Position numbers and translations under genes: made by a program
In this document: positions 1 through 6,589 of the stretch, in pieces
Layout of the letters: each line of letters begins with the position of its first letter
How positions within the stretch are numbered: position 1 is the stretch's first letter
NCBI GenBank assembly: GCA_003488965.1
Contig: DNJW01000021.1
Location: 1 to 8,157 of the forward strand
DNA length: 8,157 nt
Origin: Lachnospiraceae bacterium
GTDB lineage: Bacteria; Bacillota; Clostridia; Lachnospirales; Lachnospiraceae
Direction of reading: 5' to 3'
Notes under the pieces: model-generated
Told to the model about the DNA's origin: nothing
Database searches by the model: none
Seen by the model: only the letters and a program-made list of their open reading frames with translations

Positions 1-684
1 ATTTTAATTGTAGAAGATGAAAAGAATATGCAGGACATTATCTGTGAATATATGCATAGAGGAGGGCATACCTGTTTTACCGCTGATGATGGTGTGGATG
101 CCTTGATGTTATTGAAAAATAACCCCATGGATTTGATGATACTGGATATTATGATGCCGCATCTTGACGGGTTTTCTGTATGCAAAACGGCAAGGGAAAT
201 GATCAACTTGCCAATCATTATGCTGACCGCTAAAAGTGATGAGAAAGATAAATTGAAAGGCTATGAATACGGCGCAGATGATTACATGACAAAGCCTTTC
301 AGTCCGAAAGTACTGCTTGCAAAGGCAAACGCCTTGCTGCGGCGCACTGCCGTATTCCCCGCAGATATGTTTAGTGATACGCTAAATCATACCATTAGTG
401 CAGGAAAAATAACGATAAACCCAGCAACGCATAAAGTGTTCTTAGACGGTACGGAAATTATGTTGACCCACAAAGAATATGAACTGCTGTATTTTTTTAT
501 GTCCAATCCCAGACAGGTATTTTCACGGGAACAGCTGTTAAACCGTATTTGGGGATATGATTTTGAGGGGAATACACGAACGGTGGACACCCATATCAAA
601 ACATTGCGGCAAAAATTGGGCAGCGAGGGAAAGTCTATTGTAACGCTTATCCGTTCCGGGTATAAATTTGAGGTGGTAAAATGA
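1..684 (+). CDS. OmpR/PhoB-family DNA-binding response regulator, 5' end cut by window
   Basis: Cytoplasmic transcription factor of a two-component system; it is phosphorylated by the kinase encoded next to it. The frame is open from base 1 and reads ILIVEDE, the first beta strand and acid pocket of a receiver domain, so only a few N-terminal residues and the start codon are missing. An internal ATG at base 28 would remove the acid pocket and is not the true start. Counting from base 1, the acidic pair is E5-D6, the phospho-acceptor is D49 (MILDIMMP), the switch threonine is T76 (MLTAK) and the conserved lysine is K98 (TKPF). A winged-helix output domain follows at about 135-227, with the recognition helix in RTVDTHIKTLRQKL and the C-terminal hairpin at RSGYKFE. 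All key receiver residues are present. The stop overlaps the kinase start by 4 bp (ATGA). Its likely target is the phased repeat upstream of the small membrane protein gene. Confidence 0.95.
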   Translation: MLIVEDEKNMQDIICEYMHRGGHTCFTADDGVDALMLLKNNPMDLMILDIMMPHLDGFSVCKTAREMINLPIIMLTAKSDEKDKLKGYEYGADDYMTKPFSPKVLLAKANALLRRTAVFPADMFSDTLNHTISAGKITINPATHKVFLDGTEIMLTHKEYELLYFFMSNPRQVFSREQLLNRIWGYDFEGNTRTVDTHIKTLRQKLGSEGKSIVTLIRSGYKFEVVK

Positions 685-1751
685 AAGAACAATTCTCACT
701 CCGCACGGTACGGAAAAAAATAATTATGATTTCAAAGATGGCAGGCATCGTTTTGATTGTTTCATACCTTATTTCAACACGGTTGCCTTTGGAAGAGGAT
801 GTTTCTTTTCTGCTGTGGATGGTCTTCGTTATTTTACTGACCCTTATAATAGATTATTTATTGGGAAGATTTATTTCAAATCCGATCAGCAAAATTTGTG
901 AAATGGCGCACAGGGCAGCAAGGTTAGACTTTTCCCAGCGTTGCATAATAACATCAAAGGACGAATTTGGAGAGCTTGCAGATAATCTCAACAAAATGTC
1001 CGAAAATTTGCAGGATATGCTTGGAAAACTGGAAAAAGCAAATATTCGGCTTGAAAAAGATGTGCAGCAGGAAAGAAAACTGTTGGGGGAAAGAAAGGAA
1101 TTAACAGACCGCCTTTCTCATGAAATGAAAACACCTATAGGAGTTATCCGTGCTTATGCGGAGGGAATACAGGATGAAACAGATGAATTGAAAAGACAGA
1201 AATATTCTGAAATCATCATTTCTGAAACAGAAAGAATGGGTATGCTGATCGAGGACTTGTTAGATTTGTCTGCTTTGGAAAATGGGGCTGTATCATTGAT
1301 GCCGGAACGGTTTGACTTTGTAGAGTTTGTAGAAACGATAGCAGGGCGGCTACTGATAGATATGCCGGAAATTGATTTTGAATTACAGTATGAGCTTCCG
1401 GAGCATAAAGTTTATGTTTATACGGACAAACAGCGTATGGAGCAGGTTCTGGACAACTTAATGGTCAATGCGAAAAAGAATGTATCTCCAAAGGGAATTT
1501 TACGGTTATCCTTAATGGAACAAGGCAATATGCTTCAGTTTTCTCTTTATAATCAGGGCGCTTTTATACCGCCTGAAAAGCTGTCTAAAATATGGGAAAA
1601 GTTTTACCGTGATAAAAATGCAAGATACAATGGTTCAGGATTGGGTCTTGCCATTGTTGCACAAATTCTATCCATGCAAAATTTAGAATATGGAGCAGAA
1701 AATTTATCAGATGGTGTCCGGTTTTTCTTCTCAATTCCTACTATAAAATAA
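681..1751 (+). CDS. Sensor histidine kinase with two membrane spans and HAMP domain, short-loop type
   Basis: Membrane-bound histidine kinase of 356 residues, partner of the upstream regulator. Two hydrophobic spans (about 14-33 and 43-62) are separated by only about ten residues (RLPLEEDVS), so there is almost no extracytoplasmic sensor domain. That is the layout of intramembrane-sensing kinases, which often serve cell-envelope stress or ABC transporters. A HAMP-like linker (about 62-115) and a coiled segment lead to the H-box RLSHEMKTPIGVI, with phospho-acceptor H147. The ATPase domain has an N-box around N263 (DNLMVNAKKN), a G1 region written YNQGAFIPPE with Asn in place of the usual Asp, the F-box-like IWEKFYR, and a G2 box GSGLGLAIV at 318-326. 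The start is supported by GAGGTGG at 670-676 and the ATGA overlap with the regulator. The gene ends at a 96-bp gap, so the next block probably has its own promoter. Confidence 0.94.
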   Translation: MKEQFSLRTVRKKIIMISKMAGIVLIVSYLISTRLPLEEDVSFLLWMVFVILLTLIIDYLLGRFISNPISKICEMAHRAARLDFSQRCIITSKDEFGELADNLNKMSENLQDMLGKLEKANIRLEKDVQQERKLLGERKELTDRLSHEMKTPIGVIRAYAEGIQDETDELKRQKYSEIIISETERMGMLIEDLLDLSALENGAVSLMPERFDFVEFVETIAGRLLIDMPEIDFELQYELPEHKVYVYTDKQRMEQVLDNLMVNAKKNVSPKGILRLSLMEQGNMLQFSLYNQGAFIPPEKLSKIWEKFYRDKNARYNGSGLGLAIVAQILSMQNLEYGAENLSDGVRFFFSIPTIK

Positions 1752-1761
1752 GATTTTCTTT

Positions 1762-1800
1762 TTTCACACCAATTTCACAGAGACCACACTTTGATTTCAC
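1762..1800 (+). promoter_or_regulatory. Four 11-bp-phased direct repeats (TTTCAC), candidate response-regulator operator
   Basis: TTTCAC occurs at 1762-1767, 1773-1778 and 1795-1800. A partial copy, CCACAC, lies at 1784-1789, exactly in the missing register. CAC therefore recurs at 1765, 1776, 1787 and 1798, one helical turn apart. OmpR-family regulators typically bind tandem direct repeats with 10-11 bp spacing as head-to-tail dimers. The repeats sit directly upstream of, and overlap, a candidate -35 element, right after the kinase gene and before the exporter operon. The link to the regulator encoded at 1-684 is inference. Confidence 0.6.
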
Positions 1801-1819
1801 CTCGTTTTTTTATTTTAAT
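1791..1819 (+). promoter_or_regulatory. Candidate sigma-A promoter of the exporter operon
   Basis: A -35-like TTGATT (1791-1796) and a -10-like TTTAAT (1814-1819) are separated by a 17-bp spacer. Transcription would begin near 1826, leaving a short leader before the AAGGAGGA ribosome binding site at 1833-1840. The -35 is a partial match (4 of 6), which fits a promoter that needs an activator bound at the adjacent phased repeats. Readthrough from the kinase gene is also possible. Confidence 0.5.
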
Positions 1820-1847
1820 GGCAACAACTGACAAGGAGGAACGGCGT

Positions 1848-2000
1848 ATGTTTTTAGGAGCTCCGTGGTATTGGTGGCTGATCATTGCAGCAGTGCTGGC
1901 AATTTCTATCCCCTTCAAAATAAAATTTATGAAATGGTGGAATAAACGCCAGCAGGAGAAGAAAGACGGTAGGTGTGGAAAGTGGGGTGATGACGAATGA
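1848..2000 (+). CDS. 50-residue single-span membrane protein of unknown function
   Basis: I do not recognise the family. An open frame runs further upstream to an ATG at 1791, but that start lies within the operator and promoter. The ATG at 1848 has a near-perfect ribosome binding site, AAGGAGGA (1833-1840), 7 bp away. From there the product is 50 residues: a Trp/Tyr-rich N-terminus (APWYWW), one hydrophobic span at about 8-23, then a strongly basic stretch (KIKFMKWWNKRQQEKK) and a short acidic end. By the positive-inside rule the basic tail should face the cytoplasm. Its stop overlaps the ATPase start (ATGA), so it is the first gene of the exporter operon and probably made with it. A small accessory or regulatory subunit of the exporter, or a link between exporter and kinase, is plausible but not shown. 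Confidence 0.75.
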   Translation: MFLGAPWYWWLIIAAVLAISIPFKIKFMKWWNKRQQEKKDGRCGKWGDDE

Positions 2001-2845
2001 TTGAAGTTAAAAACCTGACTTTTTCATATGGAAAGAATAAGCAGGCTTTACATGGCTTAAATTTTTCTGTAAGGGATGGAGAAATTTTTGGCTTTCTGGG
2101 ACCGAATGGTTCGGGAAAATCAACAACACAAAAAATTCTCACTGGAATTTTGAAAGGGCATGGTGGTTATGTGTCATTGTTCGGACAGGATATTTCCATA
2201 ATGCATACACAGGACTTTTTTGTGAAGATAGGTGTGTTGTTTGAATTTCCCTATCTGTATGCAAATTTAAGTGCTATTGACAATCTTAAATATTTTTCAT
2301 CTTTTTATCCTGCGGAGCAGCTTAGGGACATTAGTGAGATCTTAGAAAAATTAGAATTTAAGTCTGATTTTATGAAAAAGCCTGTTTCATCATACTCAAA
2401 AGGCATGCGGCAGCGTGTAAGTATGGCAAGGGCGCTGATCAGCAACCCTAAACTATTATTTTTAGATGAGCCAACCAGCGGACTTGATCCTTCCGGCGCT
2501 GTTCTGTTCCGCAATATCATAGAAGAAGAGCGTAAGAAAGGCACAACAGTATTTTTAACCACACATAATATGGTGGATGCAGATTTACTATGCGACAGGG
2601 TAGCTTTTATTACAAATGGAAATATCGTTGCACTGGACATGCCGAAAAGATTAAAAGAGCAAAACAGCAATCACCATGTACGGATTGATTACCTGTATCA
2701 GGGCAGGCGTGAGGAAAAAACAATAGAAATCCCGGAATTAGAAAGAGGCATTCCTTTTAGGCATGATGAAATTATCAGTGTTCATTCAGAAGAACCAACT
2801 TTAGAGGATATGTTTATCCAATATACGGGAAGGGGGCTGTCATGA
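1997..2845 (+). CDS. ABC transporter ATP-binding protein (drug/antimicrobial export type)
   Basis: Cytoplasmic ATPase subunit of 282 residues that should drive the two permeases encoded next. The Walker A motif is GPNGSGKS (35-42), the signature motif is the variant SSYSKGMRQR (131-140), the Walker B and D-loop are LLFLDEPTSGLD (153-164), and the switch histidine is H190 (TTHNM). The position of the Q-loop glutamine reads IGVLFEFPYLY, with E83 instead of Gln, a variant I recall from some exporter ATPases of the BcrA/DrrA kind. The C-terminal 60 residues form the extra domain common in this exporter group. The gene overlaps both neighbours by 4 bp, which indicates translational coupling. The substrate cannot be deduced; export of a peptide antibiotic or other amphipathic compound is inferred from the two-component partner. 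Confidence 0.93.
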   Translation: MIEVKNLTFSYGKNKQALHGLNFSVRDGEIFGFLGPNGSGKSTTQKILTGILKGHGGYVSLFGQDISIMHTQDFFVKIGVLFEFPYLYANLSAIDNLKYFSSFYPAEQLRDISEILEKLEFKSDFMKKPVSSYSKGMRQRVSMARALISNPKLLFLDEPTSGLDPSGAVLFRNIIEEERKKGTTVFLTTHNMVDADLLCDRVAFITNGNIVALDMPKRLKEQNSNHHVRIDYLYQGRREEKTIEIPELERGIPFRHDEIISVHSEEPTLEDMFIQYTGRGLS

Positions 2846-3840
2846 GCTGGAATAATTTCTGTTCGTTATTCAAAAAGGATTGCCAAATGATGATAGCCGG
2901 AAAATTTTTTCTTGTCGCTTTTGGCTCACTGATTATTTATACGTTGTTTATTAACTTTGGCTACGTTCATTATATGAATGCCGAACTTTACAATGTATAT
3001 CTCTATGATCCGCAGGGAACACAGCAGGAAGTGTCTGAACGGATTCATCCGGTGGCTTCGTTAGAAGAATTAAACGCAGTTCTTTCCGCTGATGCAAATG
3101 GCGTAGGAATAGATACCAGTTCCGGTACGCCGGGTATTGTTTTTTATTATGGAAGTGAAAAGAGTGATAACCACAGGACTGACTATGCATTGTCACTGCT
3201 TCATCAGGAAAATGAGTACACTGCTAAAATAGTAGGTTCAAATACACTGGAATCAAAACAGCGGAAAGAAATGTGTAGCGAATTATTGTTTATAGAAATC
3301 ATTGCCGTTGGCTTTTTGGGGATTGCTTCAGTATTATTTAAAGAAAAGCAAATGGGGGCTATTCGGGTCCACGCAGTCCTGCCATTCAAAAAGGGATTAT
3401 TTATCATGGCTAAATTGGCTGTATTCCTGCTGTCCGATTTGATTTTTACGGTATTGATGACTGTATTGAATATAGGATTTCCCGATGCAGCCGCTATTTT
3501 ACCCGCGGTATTGGTGCAGACCGCAATTTTATCATTGATTATGGCGCTTATGGGATTTGGATGCACTATGATGCTGAAGGACTTCAGGCAGTTTTCCCTT
3601 GCCTATGTGATAATCGTCATTTTTGCTTCGGCACCCATATTTTTATCAGCAAATACTTCTGTGAAAATGGCGTGGATGGACTTGCACCCCTTCTATCATG
3701 TATATATGGGACTTAAAAATGCCTGCTTCGGGATGCCTGTCATCAACCCGGTTTACTATATTTGTTCTGTTTGTGGAATTGTCATTCTGTTCCTGCTGGC
3801 TCAGGCAGTATTTCATAGGGAAATGGGAAAGGAGGGCTGA
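2842..3840 (+). CDS. ABC-2 type exporter permease, first subunit
   Basis: Integral membrane protein of 332 residues. One span lies near the N-terminus (about 22-40), then a soluble domain of about 100 residues (41-145) that should be extracytoplasmic, then five spans at about 146-166, 188-209, 217-241, 251-271 and 303-323. This is the usual ABC-2 exporter layout. The stretch KEKQMGAIRVHAVLPFKKG after the second span matches the coupling region that contacts the ATPase. The start overlaps the ATPase stop (ATGA) and has AAGGGGG five bases upstream. The soluble domain contains a run resembling a periodic VASLEELNAVLSAD segment, similar in plan to the second permease (YKTQEELTAAINE), so the two subunits look like diverged paralogues forming a heterodimer. 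Confidence 0.9.
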   Translation: MSWNNFCSLFKKDCQMMIAGKFFLVAFGSLIIYTLFINFGYVHYMNAELYNVYLYDPQGTQQEVSERIHPVASLEELNAVLSADANGVGIDTSSGTPGIVFYYGSEKSDNHRTDYALSLLHQENEYTAKIVGSNTLESKQRKEMCSELLFIEIIAVGFLGIASVLFKEKQMGAIRVHAVLPFKKGLFIMAKLAVFLLSDLIFTVLMTVLNIGFPDAAAILPAVLVQTAILSLIMALMGFGCTMMLKDFRQFSLAYVIIVIFASAPIFLSANTSVKMAWMDLHPFYHVYMGLKNACFGMPVINPVYYICSVCGIVILFLLAQAVFHREMGKEG

Positions 3841-4850
3841 TGATGAGAGGCTTATTTTATCAACTTAAAAGTGTATGGAAAGACAAATTTTGCATGATGT
3901 CTTTTTTCCTGCCGATTGTCGTTGCTTTAGCTTTGAAATTTATCGGCGGGATTGATCTTTCTTCTGTGGCTGAATTTCATTTTGGTGTGTTGGAAAGCGA
4001 CCTGTCGGATCAGACGATTGGCTGGTTAGGGAGGTATGGTTCTGTAACTGCATATAAAACACAGGAAGAATTAACCGCTGCAATCAATGAACCTTCTACA
4101 TACATGATTGGAGTGACATCTGATGGTGGCAGCATTCAGACAATGGTATCCGGTGATGAACTGGATTTATTCCGCCAAACAGCTGATACGCTTCCGGCAT
4201 TGTATGAGGGAAGAGAAAGGGCAGCAGAGATAAGCGTCAATATTTTAGAACGTCCTGATATGATGGCTGGATTTCAAAATATATTTATTGCCATAACGTT
4301 AATTGTTGCTATGTTTATGGGATGTACGTTTAATGCCATGAACATGATAGCTGAGAAAGAAAATGGTATTGATCTGGTTAATCAGGTATTGCCTGTGACA
4401 CAGAGCGGGTATGTGATACAAAAAATATTTGTAGGTTTTACAGGAGGATGTCTGTCAGCCGTTTTGACCGCCTGTTGTTATTTCCGGCTGCAATGGGGAA
4501 GCGCAATTCTTATGCTGGTTCTGATTATGCTTTCCGCTTTTATAGCCGCGCTGATTGGATTGTTTATCGGTAAATTTTCCGAAAGCCTTATGGTAGGTGT
4601 TGTCTATATTAAGATTGTTATGATTATATTTATGGCAGTGCCATTAGTATCCTATTTATTGGCGGCAGGAGGTTTGGCTTCAGTACTTTGCTATTTTGTG
4701 CCGTCCAGTGCAGCCTTTGAAGGGATCATGAATTTGGCTGCCAGTGGTAATCCAGCGATTGCAAAAGATCTGTTGATTCTTATGGCGCATTGCGTAATTT
4801 GGTTTCTGCTTTATCTGTCAATTTCTAAATGGCAGAAAAAACATACATAG
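3840..4850 (+). CDS. ABC-2 type exporter permease, second subunit
   Basis: Integral membrane protein of 336 residues, probably paired with the preceding permease. It has an N-terminal span (about 20-38), an extracytoplasmic domain (about 40-143), and further spans at about 146-166, 195-213, 219-243, 251-274, about 278-292 (weak) and 311-328. The coupling-type stretch EKENGIDLVNQVLPVTQSG follows the second span. Two ATGs are in tandem at 3840 and 3843. The ribosome binding site GGAGGG (3831-3836) lies 3 bp from the first and 6 bp from the second, so translation more likely begins at 3843; the difference is one residue. The gene overlaps the previous stop by one base (TGATG) and closes the operon. 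No convincing hairpin terminator follows it. Confidence 0.9.
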   Translation: MMRGLFYQLKSVWKDKFCMMSFFLPIVVALALKFIGGIDLSSVAEFHFGVLESDLSDQTIGWLGRYGSVTAYKTQEELTAAINEPSTYMIGVTSDGGSIQTMVSGDELDLFRQTADTLPALYEGRERAAEISVNILERPDMMAGFQNIFIAITLIVAMFMGCTFNAMNMIAEKENGIDLVNQVLPVTQSGYVIQKIFVGFTGGCLSAVLTACCYFRLQWGSAILMLVLIMLSAFIAALIGLFIGKFSESLMVGVVYIKIVMIIFMAVPLVSYLLAAGGLASVLCYFVPSSAAFEGIMNLAASGNPAIAKDLLILMAHCVIWFLLYLSISKWQKKHT

Positions 4851-4931
4851 AGATAGGAATATTTAACATTTTTATTTTGACTTTGATGCAAAAGCTGTGA
4901 AAATCCGGTGTCTATAAGTAAATAATCTTTA
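4851..4931. other. Convergent intergenic gap without a recognisable terminator
   Basis: These 81 bp separate the + strand exporter operon from the - strand kinase remnant. The sequence is AT-rich, with T-runs at 4869-4876, but I find no stable GC-rich stem beside them. Any termination signal must be weak or of another kind. Confidence 0.4.
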
Positions 4932-5444
4932 TTAATAGAAGTATATGTTAGTTTTATATCCTTCCTGTAGTCTGCTCTCTATTTCTATTGTTCCGTGGTG
5001 TGCTTCAATAATCTGCCGCACTAGAAGAAGTCCTAAACCATGACGCAGATCTAAGCGGTCATCGGTACTCTCCATGTAATGTGGTTTGTTTTTCAGTTCT
5101 TCTAACTTTTCAGCAGAAACGCCAATACCATTATCCTGGACGATTAAAAGCAGTTTGCTTTCTGCTATTTGCAGTGACAAAATAATTGTGCAGCCTTTAG
5201 GATTGCTGTGGATGCTGTTTTGAACCAGATTATTGATGGCACGTGTAATTAATTTTGTATCACATTCAATCATGCTGTTTTCAGCGTCAGGAGAAATATT
5301 TACCTCTAAAGAATAGAAATCCGGCAGACCGCTGTTTATCAGGTCTATGGCATAGGAACGCAATAGTTTTGAAAGTCGTATATTTTCTTTCTGCAGAGGC
5401 TGCATTTCATATTCAAGCTTTGATACGAGGTTCAAATCCTGCAC
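4932..5444 (-). pseudogene. Histidine kinase remnant, C-terminal catalytic half
   Basis: This is the ATPase half of a sensor kinase whose N-terminal half lies at 5521-6117 in another frame. The reading frame is open upstream beyond the GTG at 5444 to about 5534 and encodes recognisable dimerisation-helix sequence (IKEQAAVISRQS, then ELVQDLNLVSKLEYEMQPL). The DLNLVSKLEYEMQ motif is typical of a clostridial kinase group. From the GTG, the ATPase domain keeps an N-box (AINNLVQNSIHSNPKG), G1 box (VQDNGIGVSAE) and G2 box (HGLGLLLVRQIIEAHHG). What is missing is the first dimerisation helix with its SHDxRTPLS-type histidine, about 60-70 residues by comparison with the family. No good ribosome binding site precedes the GTG. 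A free ATPase domain could be made, but loss of function is more likely. Confidence 0.8.
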
Positions 5445-5520
5445 TAACTCTTTTATTTTGATACTTTGCCGGGATATAACAGCAGCCTGTTCTTTAATCT
5501 GGTTACCGGCATCTTTGTCA

Positions 5521-6117
5521 TTAACAATTTTCTGATAAGGTTGTAATGGAGGAAATAATTGGTTCTGTATTTTTGCTGATTTGTGCTTTGGAACGTGAAT
5601 AGGCGAGAAACAGAATCAGCAGATCGAATACAATGATGCCAAGAAAAAAGAGGGGGATTTTGCGAACCATATCAATAGGATAGTAATTGCTGGTAATTTT
5701 CATATAGCTGTTTTGGGGATAACCAATAACTAATAAGCCGTTTTCATCACTCCACACAAATACAGGATAATCTTTCAAATATCCTTTGGAAAATATTGCA
5801 ATATCCTGAATGGAATATTCAGTTGGAATTTCTTCTGGTAAATTAACAGTCCAATTACAGGAGCCTTCTGTATTCAGATACATTGCCCATAAAGAGTTGG
5901 TTATTAGCATCTTTTCCGCTTCATTCGTTATTCCATTGGAAGATGAAGCTGCTGCCACTTGCTTTAGCATATTCTGTGGAGAGGTACTTCCAAAGTTTTT
6001 TGATACGGCATTGTGAAATGTAAAAGCAAATGCAGCTATGTTCAATACGACGAGAGCTAAAATAAGTCCAATAAAAGACAGTAAGCGTTTTGAAATATAT
6101 TTGCTGAATACTTTCAT
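5521..6117 (-). pseudogene. Histidine kinase remnant, N-terminal sensor half
   Basis: This is the membrane-sensor half of the broken kinase. The ATG at 6117 has AAGGAAG (6131-6125) 7 bp upstream and starts 4 bp after the regulator stop; the ATG at 6135 lies inside the regulator and lacks such a site. The 198 residues contain a first span (about 12-33), an extracytoplasmic domain of about 120 residues (34-153) and a second span (154-172). A short linker follows, ending TTLSENC at a stop codon. The family would continue through a linker and the H-box, but the DNA passes directly into sequence encoding the second half of the dimerisation helices, in a different frame. The sensor itself shows no stops or frameshifts, so the break looks like one deletion of about 200 bp, not slow decay. 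Confidence 0.8.
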
Positions 6118-6121
6118 GGCT

Positions 6122-6589
6122 TCACTTCCTTGCATTTAATTTATAACCAAGCCCTTTAATGGTTATGAGTGATACAGGCTTTGAAGGATCGGTTTCAATT
6201 TTTTCCCGTATGCGTCGAATATGGGCATTCAGGCTATTTTCATATCCAAAGGGGTTATTGCCCCACAAGGCTTCGCATAAAGCCCCAAGTCCTAAGCCTG
6301 CAAGTTTATCAGCCGCTTCATCTTTGGCTGTCAGAAATATGATTGGAATATTCGTAAATGTCCGTAATTTCTTCATAAGAGAAAATCCATCCCCGTCCGG
6401 TAGCATGACATCAAGGATTGCAAGGTCGGGTTTTTCATGCATGGCAAAGATAAGTCCGGTTTGTACAGTGCCTGCATCAATGATATTTGAAAATCCGTCA
6501 TCTGACAGAATGTCAATTACTATTTTACGCAGTTCCAATTCATCATCAACCAATAGAATTTTCTTTGTATGCAAAAATGATTGTTCCAT
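6122..6589 (-). CDS. OmpR-family response regulator with large internal in-frame deletion, probably non-functional
   Basis: Partner of the broken kinase. Starting at the ATG at 6589 (MEQSFLHTKKILLVDDE) the product has 155 residues, against about 225-235 for the family. The receiver is normal through D15-D16, the phospho-acceptor D60 (ILDVMLPDGDG) and T87 (FLTAKDE), up to KLAGLGLGA. At about residue 103 it jumps to LCEALWGNNPFGYENSLNA, which belongs to the end of the winged-helix domain. The lost part would hold the ADDY/TKPF region with the conserved lysine, the last receiver helix, the linker and the first half of the DNA-binding domain. The recognition helix (NSLNAHIRRIREKI) and the final hairpin (GLGYKL) remain. 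The frame is preserved, so a protein can be made but should neither fold nor bind properly. An ATG at 6616 is also in frame; neither start has a strong ribosome binding site. Confidence 0.8.
   Translation of the reverse strand: MEQSFLHTKKILLVDDELELRKIVIDILSDDGFSNIIDAGTVQTGLIFAMHEKPDLAILDVMLPDGDGFSLMKKLRTFTNIPIIFLTAKDEAADKLAGLGLGALCEALWGNNPFGYENSLNAHIRRIREKIETDPSKPVSLITIKGLGYKLNARK

Noticed and set aside
1791..1847. Longer version of the small membrane protein starting at 1791
   Set aside because: This start lies on the candidate -35 and has no ribosome binding site, while the ATG at 1848 has AAGGAGGA at good distance.
3843..3850. Second permease starting point as a separate gene problem
   Set aside because: The tandem ATGs differ by one residue and do not affect function.
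4897..4913. GTGAAA on the + strand with GTG 11 bp further, a possible inverted copy of the TTTCAC operator
   Set aside because: Only one full match is present, the second unit shares just three bases, and no promoter is nearby.
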